From: an uncultured bacterium
GTDB lineage: Bacteria; Verrucomicrobiota; Kiritimatiellia; CAIKKV01; CAITUY01
NCBI GenBank assembly: GCA_903895695.1
Contig: CAITUY010000178.1
Coordinates: 62,001 to 126,000, forward strand
Reading direction: 5' to 3'
DNA length: 64,000 nucleotides
Shown: piece after piece, positions 19,892-28,754 of the stretch
Layout: each line of letters opens with the position of its first letter
Numbering within the stretch: position 1 is the stretch's first letter
The notes under the pieces: model-generated
What the model saw: the letters and a program-made list of their open reading frames with translations, nothing else
What the model was told of the DNA's origin: nothing
Databases searched by the model: none
Made by a program: the position numbers and the translations under genes

Positions 19892-21157
19892 ATGAACCCC
19901 TATCTCATCTTTGTGCTGGCGTTGCTGGTGTTCGGCGTGGCGCTCGAGTTCGTGGTCGAGACGCAGAACCTGCGGCGGATCAGCCCGGAGATTCCGGCGG
20001 AGTTCGGCGGTGTTTATGACGCGGAGAAATACGCGACGTCGCAGAATTACCTGCGCGAGAACACGCGGTTCGCGCTGCTCCAATCCGGCATCATGTTCGT
20101 CCTTACCGTCGGCTTCATCCTGCTGGGAGGGTTCCGCCACCTCGATGCGCTGGCCCGCTCCCCGGGCTGGGGCCTGATCGCAACCGGCCTTCTCTTTGCC
20201 GCCGCGTTGGGGTTGCTGATGCTCCTGGTCGGCTTGCCGTTCAAACTCTACGACACGTTCGTAATCGAGGCCCGCTATGGGTTCAACCGCACGACGCCCG
20301 CCACGTTCATCGCCGATCTCGCGAAGGAGATCATGCTCGTCGCACTGCTCGGCGGCCTGGTGCTTGGCGGAGTCCTCTGGTTCTTCACGCACGCCGGCCC
20401 GCTGGCGTGGCTCTATGCCTGGGCCGCCCTGGCCGTCTTTCAACTCGTGATGATTTACATCGCGCCCGTGTTGATCCTGCCGCTGTTCAACAAATTCACC
20501 CCACTTGAGGACGGCGACCTGCGGCGCGCCCTGGATGCCTATGCCGCGAGCCGGCACGTTCGACTGTCCGGCATCTTCAAGATCGACGGTTCCCGACGTT
20601 CAACGAAGAGCAACGCCTACTTCACCGGATTCGGCCGCACCAAGCGCATCGCCCTGTTCGACACGCTGATCGAGAAGCACACCTCGCCCGAACTGGTGAG
20701 CGTCCTGGCCCATGAGGTCGGTCACGATCAGCTCGGCCACATCCGCAAATCCCTCGCGGCGACGCTGGCCTCCTCGCTGCTGATGTTCTGGATCCTGTCC
20801 CGCTTCATCGCCCTGCCCGGGCTCTACGAGGCCTTTGGCGTGCCCTTCGCGAGCGTCGGCGGCCAGCCTCCGATCTACGCGGGCCTGTTCTTCTTCGGCT
20901 TTCTCTATACGCCCATCGGCCTGGTCGTGTCGCTGTTGTCCCACTTCATCTCCCGCCGACATGAATATGAGGCCGACGCGTTCGCCGCCCGCACCACGGG
21001 CACGTCGGACCCCATGATTGCGGCCCTGAAGAAGCTTTCGGTGGATAACCTGTCGAACCTGACCCCGCATCCGCTCAAGGTCTTCCTCGAGTACAGTCAC
21101 CCGCCCGTGCTGGACCGCATCGCCGCGCTGCGGCGCGTCGAAGTCGGTCAGCCTTGA
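19892..21157 (+). CDS. M48 family membrane metallopeptidase (Ste24/CAAX protease type)
   Basis: This 421-residue integral membrane zinc protease has the HEVGH motif at residues 274-278 (VLAHEVGHDQLGHI) and the third ligand Glu in HEYEADAFAAR near residue 360. Several membrane segments are evident (residues 3-20, 65-80, 95-117, 147-166, 172-195, 290-308, 330-350), as in Ste24. The segment PLFNKFTPLEDGDLRRAL matches the family block before the active site. It likely degrades or trims membrane proteins. The start at 19892 (MNPYLIFVLALL) places the first membrane helix at the N-terminus; the longer reading from 19835 adds a non-family leader. Confidence 0.92.
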   Translation: MNPYLIFVLALLVFGVALEFVVETQNLRRISPEIPAEFGGVYDAEKYATSQNYLRENTRFALLQSGIMFVLTVGFILLGGFRHLDALARSPGWGLIATGLLFAAALGLLMLLVGLPFKLYDTFVIEARYGFNRTTPATFIADLAKEIMLVALLGGLVLGGVLWFFTHAGPLAWLYAWAALAVFQLVMIYIAPVLILPLFNKFTPLEDGDLRRALDAYAASRHVRLSGIFKIDGSRRSTKSNAYFTGFGRTKRIALFDTLIEKHTSPELVSVLAHEVGHDQLGHIRKSLAATLASSLLMFWILSRFIALPGLYEAFGVPFASVGGQPPIYAGLFFFGFLYTPIGLVVSLLSHFISRRHEYEADAFAARTTGTSDPMIAALKKLSVDNLSNLTPHPLKVFLEYSHPPVLDRIAALRRVEVGQP

Positions 21158-21170
21158 CGGGCTGGGGCTG

Positions 21171-22082
21171 TCAGCGCCTGAGATAGGGAACGCCCAGGAG
21201 TGTATTATCCGGAATCGGGCCACCGGCCCATCGTAAACGAATAGCGCCGTGCCCCCTGCTCTTGAAATAATTCACTACGAGCGAGTGATCGCCGGCGCTC
21301 AATTGCTTGTTCCCGTGGGTTCCGCTGTCCTGCCAAGGCACTTCCCGCCAGTGGTCGAGCACGACGTCGCCATCGATGAGGACGCGCATGCCGCCTTCGC
21401 TCTGGCAGTAGAACTCGTAGTTCGTCGCGACCGGGACCACCAGGGCACCCTCCCACCGGGCCGAGAACGGATGGCGGGACAACTGGAACCGGCTCGTGCC
21501 GTAGTCCGCGGACACCTGCTTCGCCACCAACCGGGCAACCGGCTTGTGAAAGTCTTTATCATGATAGAACGTGACGGTGAGCCCTTCGCTCGAGCCCATC
21601 ATCCAGGCCCAGCGAGAGGCCAGCAATACGGCGCCAAGGGCCAGGACCGCGCCATGGGCTCGCCAGGTCCACCGGTCAGGATTGCGCAGTTCCCCGGCAA
21701 CTTCGTCCAGCATGAGCCGAATCGACCGCGCGGCCGGCAAAAACACGCGCTCGAACTCGGCCTCCGCGTCACGCTCCCCCGGCACGGCTGCGCTGTCTTT
21801 CCATTCCACAGCCGCCAGGATCGTTGCGCGTCGGAGAATACTTTCATGGTCGAACAGGCGTGAATGCCGGGCTCTGAAGACTTCGATTGCCGGTTCCACG
21901 GCATTATCCCCGGCGGCGGCGCCCGTCCCATTCAACTCCCGGTCCACCAGGCAGCACAGGTACAGGGCGCGACGGCATGCCGCGGCGGCCACGGGAATGG
22001 AGCACGTTGTGGCGACGATGTCCAGTGCATCCCGGGCCTCGTCCAGGGCTCGACGACACCTCCCGTAGGCTTCACGGTCCAT
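21171..22082 (-). CDS. Membrane-anchored protein with PA14-like C-terminal domain
   Basis: This 303-residue protein consists of a ~140-residue helical N-terminal part, one membrane helix (residues ~143-162, AVLALGAVLLASRWAW) and a ~135-residue beta domain. The beta domain resembles PA14: FHKPVARLV, FSARWEGALVVPVATNYEFY, MRVLIDGDVVLD, and GDHSLVVNYF. PA14 domains bind glycans. The ATG at 22082 overlaps the AlgJ-like stop by 11 bases and has a strong GGAAGGAG 8 bases upstream. It is therefore co-translated with the acyltransferase pair and may present the glycan to it. I do not recognise the N-terminal part. Confidence 0.65.
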   Translation of the reverse strand: MDREAYGRCRRALDEARDALDIVATTCSIPVAAAACRRALYLCCLVDRELNGTGAAAGDNAVEPAIEVFRARHSRLFDHESILRRATILAAVEWKDSAAVPGERDAEAEFERVFLPAARSIRLMLDEVAGELRNPDRWTWRAHGAVLALGAVLLASRWAWMMGSSEGLTVTFYHDKDFHKPVARLVAKQVSADYGTSRFQLSRHPFSARWEGALVVPVATNYEFYCQSEGGMRVLIDGDVVLDHWREVPWQDSGTHGNKQLSAGDHSLVVNYFKSRGHGAIRLRWAGGPIPDNTLLGVPYLRR

Positions 22083-23271
22083 CCGGGTTGCTCCTTCCCG
22101 CGGGGGCGCCTGTCGGAAAGGCATCCAGGCGCTTGATTGCGTCATCCACGAAGCCCCACGCCGCCGAGTCCAGTTGCACTTCGTTGATCTCAAGAATGAC
22201 GGCGTCAACGGAAGAGACCTCCCGCTCCCACTCGAGGCCATCTTTGTTCAGCGGGGAGCTGGCACCGCCCGGATACCGGTAGTGGACCGAATAGTAATAA
22301 TACAAATCGAGCCCCTCCAACACGTCGTAGCGCTTCATCAAGTCGATCAAGCCGAAGGCGAAACTGTCGCCGACGACAAGCAGGTGGGGTCGACGCACGT
22401 CATTCACGGCGCGGGCACGATAACGCGGCCGCGGGACCTGGACATCCCACCTCGGCAGCTCCCAGGTGTTCAGAAGGCGCGCGATGTCGACATCGTCGTC
22501 CGATTCCGGCGCCGACGCCGCGGCGATCGACTCGCACTCGAGGTGGACCATGGGATGGCCGGTCTGGGCCTCCAGTGCGCGCGTCAGATCCTCAAGGACA
22601 AATGCCGCCCCGTAGGCAAGCCAGTGGATACCGCCCGGCGCAAACAGCAGCCAGGGTTCGCCGCGTTTATGTTTCATGAACTGTGCGTGGCCATCCACCG
22701 TCCAGACACCTTCCCGGCGCAGCGCGGCGATCAGACGAAGATAGGAGTCATCGTCGCACGGGGGGGAGGCATCGAGAAACCGCGGGGGAATATACTCCGG
22801 GTATATCTCGGCCTTGCTTGGCGCGATCACGAAGACGAATGCCTTGCCGTGCCGCCGGAGACCGTCCTGCAGCCGCCGCAACTTCTGCGCAAACGCCTCG
22901 GGCGCCGTGAGACCGGTGGATCGCCGACGATTAAATCCGTCAATATAGACCCGGGCATATACAAAATTCCTGCGCCCGACGATCGGGACATCAGCCGTCT
23001 TGATGCTGGACTCACGAAAGCAGCTCAGGTTGATCTGGGCATCAGTCCTGATGGCATAGGCCCGCAACCCCATGTGCTGATTCAGCCACGTCTCGAACCC
23101 CGTTTGGAAGTCCCCCCGCGATACGCCGCGCCACTCGAAGGGCGGGCGCTTGGCGTCGGAGACGACGCCGGTCAGCGTCGGCTCGGGCACGACCTTCACG
23201 AGCATCTGGACCGCCGGCAGTGCCAGCAGCAGGCAGAACAGCGTGATTGCCAGGTGACGCGTCTTCGGCAT
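22072..23271 (-). CDS. AlgJ/AlgX-like SGNH O-acetyltransferase partner
   Basis: This 399-residue protein has one N-terminal membrane anchor (residues ~7-25) and an extracytoplasmic SGNH-type domain. It resembles AlgJ/AlgX-like partners of MBOAT acyltransferases. The GDS block LLVVGDSFAFGLID supplies the Ser, and APGGIHWLAYGA the His. The ATG follows the MBOAT stop by two bases (TGACCATG), showing tight coupling. In the alginate model, the MBOAT protein moves acetyl groups across the membrane and AlgJ/AlgX-type proteins attach them to the polysaccharide. The acceptor glycan here is unknown. Confidence 0.8.
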   Translation of the reverse strand: MPKTRHLAITLFCLLLALPAVQMLVKVVPEPTLTGVVSDAKRPPFEWRGVSRGDFQTGFETWLNQHMGLRAYAIRTDAQINLSCFRESSIKTADVPIVGRRNFVYARVYIDGFNRRRSTGLTAPEAFAQKLRRLQDGLRRHGKAFVFVIAPSKAEIYPEYIPPRFLDASPPCDDDSYLRLIAALRREGVWTVDGHAQFMKHKRGEPWLLFAPGGIHWLAYGAAFVLEDLTRALEAQTGHPMVHLECESIAAASAPESDDDVDIARLLNTWELPRWDVQVPRPRYRARAVNDVRRPHLLVVGDSFAFGLIDLMKRYDVLEGLDLYYYYSVHYRYPGGASSPLNKDGLEWEREVSSVDAVILEINEVQLDSAAWGFVDDAIKRLDAFPTGAPAGRSNPDGP

Positions 23272-23273
23272 GG

Positions 23274-24710
23274 TCAGAACCTGAAGTAAATGAACGGGTT
23301 GAAGTTGGCGTTCGCCAGCGCGCAGGCCGAAAGGACCAGCAGGGCCAGGGCCAGCGCGTGGCGCGCGATACAGATGCCGCCTGTGTTCAGGGCGCCGACG
23401 CGCACCAGAATCCTCCGAACCGCGGGAACGGCCGGCGCGAAGCTGATCAGGGCCGCCAGGCCAAACACAAACGTGGCCCGATTGCTGATCACATCCGCCC
23501 AGAGGGGCATCGACTGCGAGGCGTGGGTCACGGCCGCCATGCGAAGCAGGATCCCGCCTGCCTGGGCGATATGGTCGGACCGGAACAAGGCCCAACCGAT
23601 GAGCACGAGCAGGAAAGTCAAGGGAACCGTGACCAACCTCGAAAGCCGGGCCGATACGCGCAGCCAGAACAACTTGTCGAGCGTCAGGAACAGGCCATGG
23701 AACGCGCCCCAGGCGATGAACGTCCAGGCGGCCCCGTGCCACAGGCCGGAGATCAGGAATACGATCCAGAGATTCAGATAGGCCCGCCACGGGGCCACGC
23801 GGTTCCCCCCGAGCGGAATGTACAGGTACTCGCGCATGAAGTTGGAGAGCGAGATGTGCCAGCGGCGCCAGAACTCCGTGAAGCTGGCCGCCGTATAGGG
23901 TTCGTTGAAGTTTTCCAGGAACTCAATCCCGGCCATCCGACCGAGCCCGATCGCCATGTCGGAGTAGCCGGAGAAATCGAAGTAGATCTGGAACGCGTAG
24001 GAAAGCATGCCGATCCAGGCATGAAGCGGCGTGACGGCCGCAAGCTTCGTCTGGAACATGAAATCGACGACTTCGCCGAGGACATTGGCGATCAATACTT
24101 TCTTGCCCAGCCCCCGACAGAAACGCCAGATGCCCGACAAGAACCGATCCGCGGAGTGGCGCCGGTAATCCAACTGACCCGCCACGTCGTGATACCGGAT
24201 GATCGGGCCCGCGATGAGCTGGGGGAAGAAGACCAGGTAGAGCAGGTACGTGCTGAACCGGCGGGCCGGCGCCGTCACCCCGCGGTAGACATCCATCATG
24301 TAACTGATCTTATGGAAGATGAAGAACGAGATCCCGATCGGCAGCGCCACACGAGCCCAGGCGAGCGGCGCCACACCCGCCAGGCGCAGCAGGCCGTTGA
24401 ACTGCTCCACGCCGAAATTGGCATATTTGAAGAACGCCAGCAGGCCGATGTTGAGGATGATCGATGTCGCCAACCAGCCCTTGCGCGACGCTGTCGTCCG
24501 AGCCTGATAAACCCAGTGGCTTAGGTTGTAATCAAGCACCGCGCAACCGACGAGGACAAAGACAAAACGCGGCGCCCCCCACGCGTAGAAGACCAGGCTG
24601 GCGAGCAGGGCCGCGAGGTTGCGATGCCGATTGGGCGTCAGGTAGTAGAGCAGGAGAAAGGACGGGAGGAACAGAAACAAGAAGAGCTGTGAACTGAAAA
24701 CCACTCGCAC
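23274..24710 (-). CDS. MBOAT family O-acyltransferase (AlgI-like)
   Basis: This 478-residue polytopic protein carries the MBOAT signatures: the catalytic-type His325 in FLISGLWHGAAWTF, and the upstream blocks YFDFSGYSDMAIGLGRM and FWRRWHISLSNFMREYLYIPLGGN (His285). About ten hydrophobic segments run through the protein. It would transfer acetyl groups to an exported polysaccharide together with the AlgJ-like protein encoded immediately downstream. It is the first gene of a three-gene minus-strand operon (MBOAT, AlgJ-like, PA14 membrane protein). Confidence 0.93.
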   Translation of the reverse strand: MRVVFSSQLFLFLFLPSFLLLYYLTPNRHRNLAALLASLVFYAWGAPRFVFVLVGCAVLDYNLSHWVYQARTTASRKGWLATSIILNIGLLAFFKYANFGVEQFNGLLRLAGVAPLAWARVALPIGISFFIFHKISYMMDVYRGVTAPARRFSTYLLYLVFFPQLIAGPIIRYHDVAGQLDYRRHSADRFLSGIWRFCRGLGKKVLIANVLGEVVDFMFQTKLAAVTPLHAWIGMLSYAFQIYFDFSGYSDMAIGLGRMAGIEFLENFNEPYTAASFTEFWRRWHISLSNFMREYLYIPLGGNRVAPWRAYLNLWIVFLISGLWHGAAWTFIAWGAFHGLFLTLDKLFWLRVSARLSRLVTVPLTFLLVLIGWALFRSDHIAQAGGILLRMAAVTHASQSMPLWADVISNRATFVFGLAALISFAPAVPAVRRILVRVGALNTGGICIARHALALALLVLSACALANANFNPFIYFRF

Positions 24711-24857
24711 CCCGGGTTGTTAGGCGCGCCATTGTTAGCCAGCGCTTCGCACGAAATCAACTCAAATGGCAGGCCCGGCATCCAGCCGCTGTTTCGCGCG
24801 ACAGTCTACCGCGGGCGGCTTCGCAGCGCCCCGGGATGGCGCGCACGTGACACCCGG

Positions 24858-27107
24858 TCAGTTCCGAAGCCGGGGGACAAGCCCGACCGCCGCCGCACCG
24901 CACAACAAGAACACGGCGACGCAGGCACCGCCAACGCCGGCCACCGGGACCAACACGACGCTGCCCAACAAGGCGCCCAGCATGGAACCGCCATAATCGG
25001 CCGCCTCCGTCCATGCCACCGCCCGGCCCGCCGCAAACCCCTGCTCCACCAGCAAGCGGCTCACCGCGACGAAAGACGCGGCGGCCAGCGCCCCTGCGGC
25101 GACCAGGGCCAGTCCCACCCAGGCCGCCGGACGGGAGGCGTGCAGCAATTCCGGCCCGCCCGCCGCGATGCCGGCCGCCAGGGCCGCCAGCGCCAATAGG
25201 CTGGCCGCCGTCGTCGCGGCCGCCGTGGCCCGTGAAAGGCAGCGGTCGGTCGCCCACGCCCCCGCGACAGTCCCGGCCATAAAGAGCGCCACCAACAAGC
25301 CGAATTGGGTGTACAGATAGCCCTGCACGCCCTGGATCAGGTAAAGCAAGACCAACTCGAGCGTGAGCGCGCCGAAACCGGCCACTGCCATGGCCGCCAC
25401 CGGCCTCCCGCGCCGAGACGACCGGCACGCCAGCATAGCAACCAGCCCCAGCGCGCCGAAACCGGCCACCAGGAGTCGAGGCCGAATCCGGTCCAGCGCC
25501 GTCAATGCCCGCTCGACGCCGGATCCGCTGAACCGGCTCCAGAGCACCAAGGCCCGGCGATAGGCAACCGGCCGGAAAAGCGTGTTCGCCGGCGCCGGGG
25601 CGGACGTCAGCCGCCGCCGCACCTCGGCGACCTTGGCCGGATCGAGTTCATCCGCTTGCGAAAAATAGTCAGGCCGGAAGAATCGCGTGGAAATGCCCGC
25701 GGCAACACTGCGCCGGTACAGGGTCTGACGGTCCAGCGTTAACGGGCTATCGGCAAAGCCCGCCACGAACTGCAGCGGGCTGCCGGCCGTCACCTGCACG
25801 TTCGCGAACACGTCCGTCAGCGTCCGGTACACGCTGGCCGCCACGCGCCGCGCTTCCGGCTCCAGTCGCTCCGACGCTTCGAGTCCCGTCCAGACCACCC
25901 CGCCCGGCGCCAACCGGGCCCGGACGGCCTCATAAAACTCCTTCGTGAAATACCGGTTCGCCGCCCCGCTCAGCGGCTCCGGCGCCCTAATCATGATGAG
26001 ATCGAACGGGTCGTTGCTCCGCCGGATGAACCCGGGGCCGTCCTCGTGGACCACGGTCACGCGCGGATCGCCCAACACCGCGTCGTACGGCGTCGGCGCC
26101 GCGCGCCGCAGCATTCGGCCGATCCCCGGGTCCAGTTCCACATAGACGACGCGAGCGAGCGGGTACTTGAGCAGTTCCGCAATATCGCCGATGGGCTCGC
26201 CGCCCATTAACAGCACGCGGCGCGCCGCCGGCCGCTGGGCCATGATTGCATGGATGCCATTCTCTGACGCGATAGGATCGGGGAAACTGAACAAGACCTG
26301 CCCGTTTCCGTACATCGTGTACTGCCCGGCCTGCTCAACCAGGGCCAGATTCTGATGGCGGGTCTCCACCGATTCCACCAGGCGCCAATCCGCCCGCGAC
26401 AGGCGCCCCTCTTGGCCGGACGGACGCCACCGCCATGCCGACGTTTCGAAATCGACGGTATCCCAGAGGTGCGGGACGAGCCCGACCACCAACGCGAGCC
26501 CGGCGGCCAGGACAAGCCACACCCGGGCCGGCCGGCCGGCCGCCATGGCCGCGGCCACAAGCCATACGCAGCCGGCCAGGACCATGATCTGCCAGGCGTT
26601 CAATCGACCGGCCAGCACGAACGTCACCAGCAGGCCGCCCAACCCGGTTCCAACGGCCTCCGCGGCGTAGAGCCGGCTGGCAACCCGCGGCATCCCGCGT
26701 CGCGCCAGCGCCTCACAGGCCGGCGGCAGCAATCCGCCCACGGCCAGCCCCACCGGCAACACGGCCCCCAGCGTCAGCGCCGCCATTTCGCCCAACGGCA
26801 TGAATTCGCCAGGACCGATTCCAAGCACCGGACGCGCCGCGCGCAGGAGCCCGACCGAAGCCGGACCCCAGGCGGCGAGCAGGACAAGGCCCGCGATCGC
26901 TCCCGCGGGGAGCCGGTCGCCCGGGAGCCGCGCGGCCGCGCGTCGGCCCAGCCCCGCGCCAACGGCAACCGTGCCCATCCACAATCCCAGCAGGAGACCG
27001 ATCGTGAGTTCGTTACCCGAACCCGCCACGACCAATTCGCGAACGAACACGGCCTGGGCCAGCATGGCGCCGAACCCGACGGCCAGCATAACCGCGACCA
27101 AGTCCAT
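24858..27107 (-). CDS. Polytopic membrane protein with embedded spermidine-synthase-like domain
   Basis: This 749-residue protein has two blocks of hydrophobic helices (residues ~1-210 and ~530-745) around a soluble Rossmann methyltransferase-like domain of the spermine/spermidine synthase family. That domain reads RVLLMGGEPIGDIAELL, VVYVELDPGIGRMLRRA, DPRVTVVHEDGPGFIR, DLIMIRAPEPLSG. In true spermidine synthases the catalytic Asp lies in a DxxDP-type loop; here it reads IRAPEP, so polyamine synthesis is doubtful. Such membrane-fused forms are common in environmental bacteria with unknown function. It starts 11 bases after the MEMO-AMMECR1 stop. Confidence 0.85.
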   Translation of the reverse strand: MDLVAVMLAVGFGAMLAQAVFVRELVVAGSGNELTIGLLLGLWMGTVAVGAGLGRRAAARLPGDRLPAGAIAGLVLLAAWGPASVGLLRAARPVLGIGPGEFMPLGEMAALTLGAVLPVGLAVGGLLPPACEALARRGMPRVASRLYAAEAVGTGLGGLLVTFVLAGRLNAWQIMVLAGCVWLVAAAMAAGRPARVWLVLAAGLALVVGLVPHLWDTVDFETSAWRWRPSGQEGRLSRADWRLVESVETRHQNLALVEQAGQYTMYGNGQVLFSFPDPIASENGIHAIMAQRPAARRVLLMGGEPIGDIAELLKYPLARVVYVELDPGIGRMLRRAAPTPYDAVLGDPRVTVVHEDGPGFIRRSNDPFDLIMIRAPEPLSGAANRYFTKEFYEAVRARLAPGGVVWTGLEASERLEPEARRVAASVYRTLTDVFANVQVTAGSPLQFVAGFADSPLTLDRQTLYRRSVAAGISTRFFRPDYFSQADELDPAKVAEVRRRLTSAPAPANTLFRPVAYRRALVLWSRFSGSGVERALTALDRIRPRLLVAGFGALGLVAMLACRSSRRGRPVAAMAVAGFGALTLELVLLYLIQGVQGYLYTQFGLLVALFMAGTVAGAWATDRCLSRATAAATTAASLLALAALAAGIAAGGPELLHASRPAAWVGLALVAAGALAAASFVAVSRLLVEQGFAAGRAVAWTEAADYGGSMLGALLGSVVLVPVAGVGGACVAVFLLCGAAAVGLVPRLRN

Positions 27108-27118
27108 GGGATTGCCCG

Positions 27119-28687
27119 TCAGCGCGGCGGCTCTTCAAACGCGAAGACCGTGAACACGTGCAGTTCCGTGTCCGGGTCCATCCAGGCGCGGGCGGGCAGA
27201 TGCGCCTTCTGCCGGCAGAGCTCGTCCAGGAAGTCATCCTTCGTCGTGAAGTGTTCCCAGACCTGCGGCAGGAACAAGCCGCTTCGTCCGCCGCGGCGCA
27301 CGACCACCCCGTCTGTAGGCTCGCGGATGTCCGCCGCCGACTTGACGCGCCGGAGGGGAGACAACACGGAAACCTCGATGCGCGTGCGCGGCAGTTCAGC
27401 CAGTGTCAACGGCGCGAATCGTCCATCCTCGACAGCGGCGGCGACGGCCAGACCCGCCACGGCCTCAAAAAGCGGGCCGCGCGGCTCGGTGGTGCCGATG
27501 CAGCCGCGCAACTCGCCCTTCTGGGTAAGCGTTACGAAGACCGCGCCGGGCGCGGCCAGCTCGCCGGAAGCCGGCCCGAATGACTTGTATTTGCCCGTCT
27601 TCAGGTAGGTCTCGATCGACTCCCGGGCGATGCCGAGGAGTTGCTTCTGGCTTGCTTCGGTGAGCACGAACGAGTTCGTCGCTGTCGGATTCGTAGCAGT
27701 CTTCATCGAGCCTCCTGTCTGCATTACATTCGTGTTTCCCGCGGGTGCGTCGCCCCGGGCCGGCGTGTCGACCTGAAAGAACCCGATGGCCGCGTAGGAC
27801 ACGGAATTCTTGTAATCGCCCGCCACATCGCCCGAGGTGGCTGTACTCATGACTTGTCCGTGCACGGGCAAGCCGCTGCGCACCAACGCGGCCATCAGCG
27901 TGCGAATCGGATCCCGCCCGCAAATCGTATCCTGCGTCTCGCGACAATGACGGTCGAAGCCTGCCGTGTCCAGGGCTGCCACGCGGCCCGAAGCGTCGGC
28001 CAGCCACGCCTTCAGGTTGGCTTCAACCTTGGTCTCGAAAGGTACGAATTCGTAGTTCGGACCGTAGTGCGTAAAATCGGACGACGCCACGATCAGAGTC
28101 CCGGTTCCGACATAGCCGGCCACCGCCTCAGCTACGGCGGCCACGGTCGACGCATCCATACGCCCGCACACCAGGGGCACGAGGTTGAACTTTCCAAGCG
28201 TATGCTGCAGGAACGGTAGTTCCACCTCGATCGAATGCTCGCGGACATCGGCCCCGGGTACCGTCGTGAATCCGGACTTGCCCCTCAGGGCGCTGCAAAC
28301 GGCCACGTCGAGCGGCACATCGCCCAGCGGCGTCCGGTAAGCCGTGACGGCAACGTCGGGCAAGGAGACGCCCGCAAAGGCGACATGGTGACTGGGACCG
28401 AGCACGATCACACGCGACACCTGCCCCGTGGTCAGCAGGCGGTACACGCTGGCCGCGCACCGGCCCGAGAAAACATAGCCGGCGTGCGGGGCCACGAGGG
28501 CCACCAGCCGCCCGGTCACGGACGTCTGGTCCGCCGCGCTCAATAGGCGCCCGACCTGCGCGTCGAGCGCAAACGACGCGCCTTCGTAGAAGGCCCCGGC
28601 GACCGCAGGCGGCCGCACCTCGCCGGCCGCGAGGGAACCTGCCGCCAAGCCGACGATCAAGACACAAACCCATGTGACGGTGCGCAT
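27119..28687 (-). CDS. Exported MEMO + AMMECR1 fusion (AmmeMemoRadiSam proteins B and A)
   Basis: This 522-residue fusion carries an N-terminal signal peptide (MRTVTWVCVLIVGLAAG, cleavage near SLA/AG). The MEMO domain occupies about residues 24-290: RPPAVAGAFYEG, VALVAPHAGYVFSG, VIVLGPSHHVAF, EHSIEVELPFLQ, VASSDFTHYG. The AMMECR1 domain covers about residues 325-520, with the invariant block ELRGCIGTTEP. These are normally separate or fused cytosolic partners of a radical SAM enzyme; no radical SAM partner is visible here. The ATG at 28687 was chosen for its strong GGAGGAAG at 6 bases. It is followed by the spermidine-synthase-like membrane protein, suggesting a two-gene unit. Confidence 0.88.
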   Translation of the reverse strand: MRTVTWVCVLIVGLAAGSLAAGEVRPPAVAGAFYEGASFALDAQVGRLLSAADQTSVTGRLVALVAPHAGYVFSGRCAASVYRLLTTGQVSRVIVLGPSHHVAFAGVSLPDVAVTAYRTPLGDVPLDVAVCSALRGKSGFTTVPGADVREHSIEVELPFLQHTLGKFNLVPLVCGRMDASTVAAVAEAVAGYVGTGTLIVASSDFTHYGPNYEFVPFETKVEANLKAWLADASGRVAALDTAGFDRHCRETQDTICGRDPIRTLMAALVRSGLPVHGQVMSTATSGDVAGDYKNSVSYAAIGFFQVDTPARGDAPAGNTNVMQTGGSMKTATNPTATNSFVLTEASQKQLLGIARESIETYLKTGKYKSFGPASGELAAPGAVFVTLTQKGELRGCIGTTEPRGPLFEAVAGLAVAAAVEDGRFAPLTLAELPRTRIEVSVLSPLRRVKSAADIREPTDGVVVRRGGRSGLFLPQVWEHFTTKDDFLDELCRQKAHLPARAWMDPDTELHVFTVFAFEEPPR

Positions 28688-28754
28688 CGCGTCTTCCTCC
28701 GCGAAAAGCATACAACCGATGGCCGGCCGGCGGCAAGCGCCGGTCGCGGCGCGC

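Noticed and set aside
24711..24857. Possible small RNA between the MBOAT and spermidine-synthase-like genes
   Set aside because: 147 GC-rich bases with no recognisable RNA fold or terminator.
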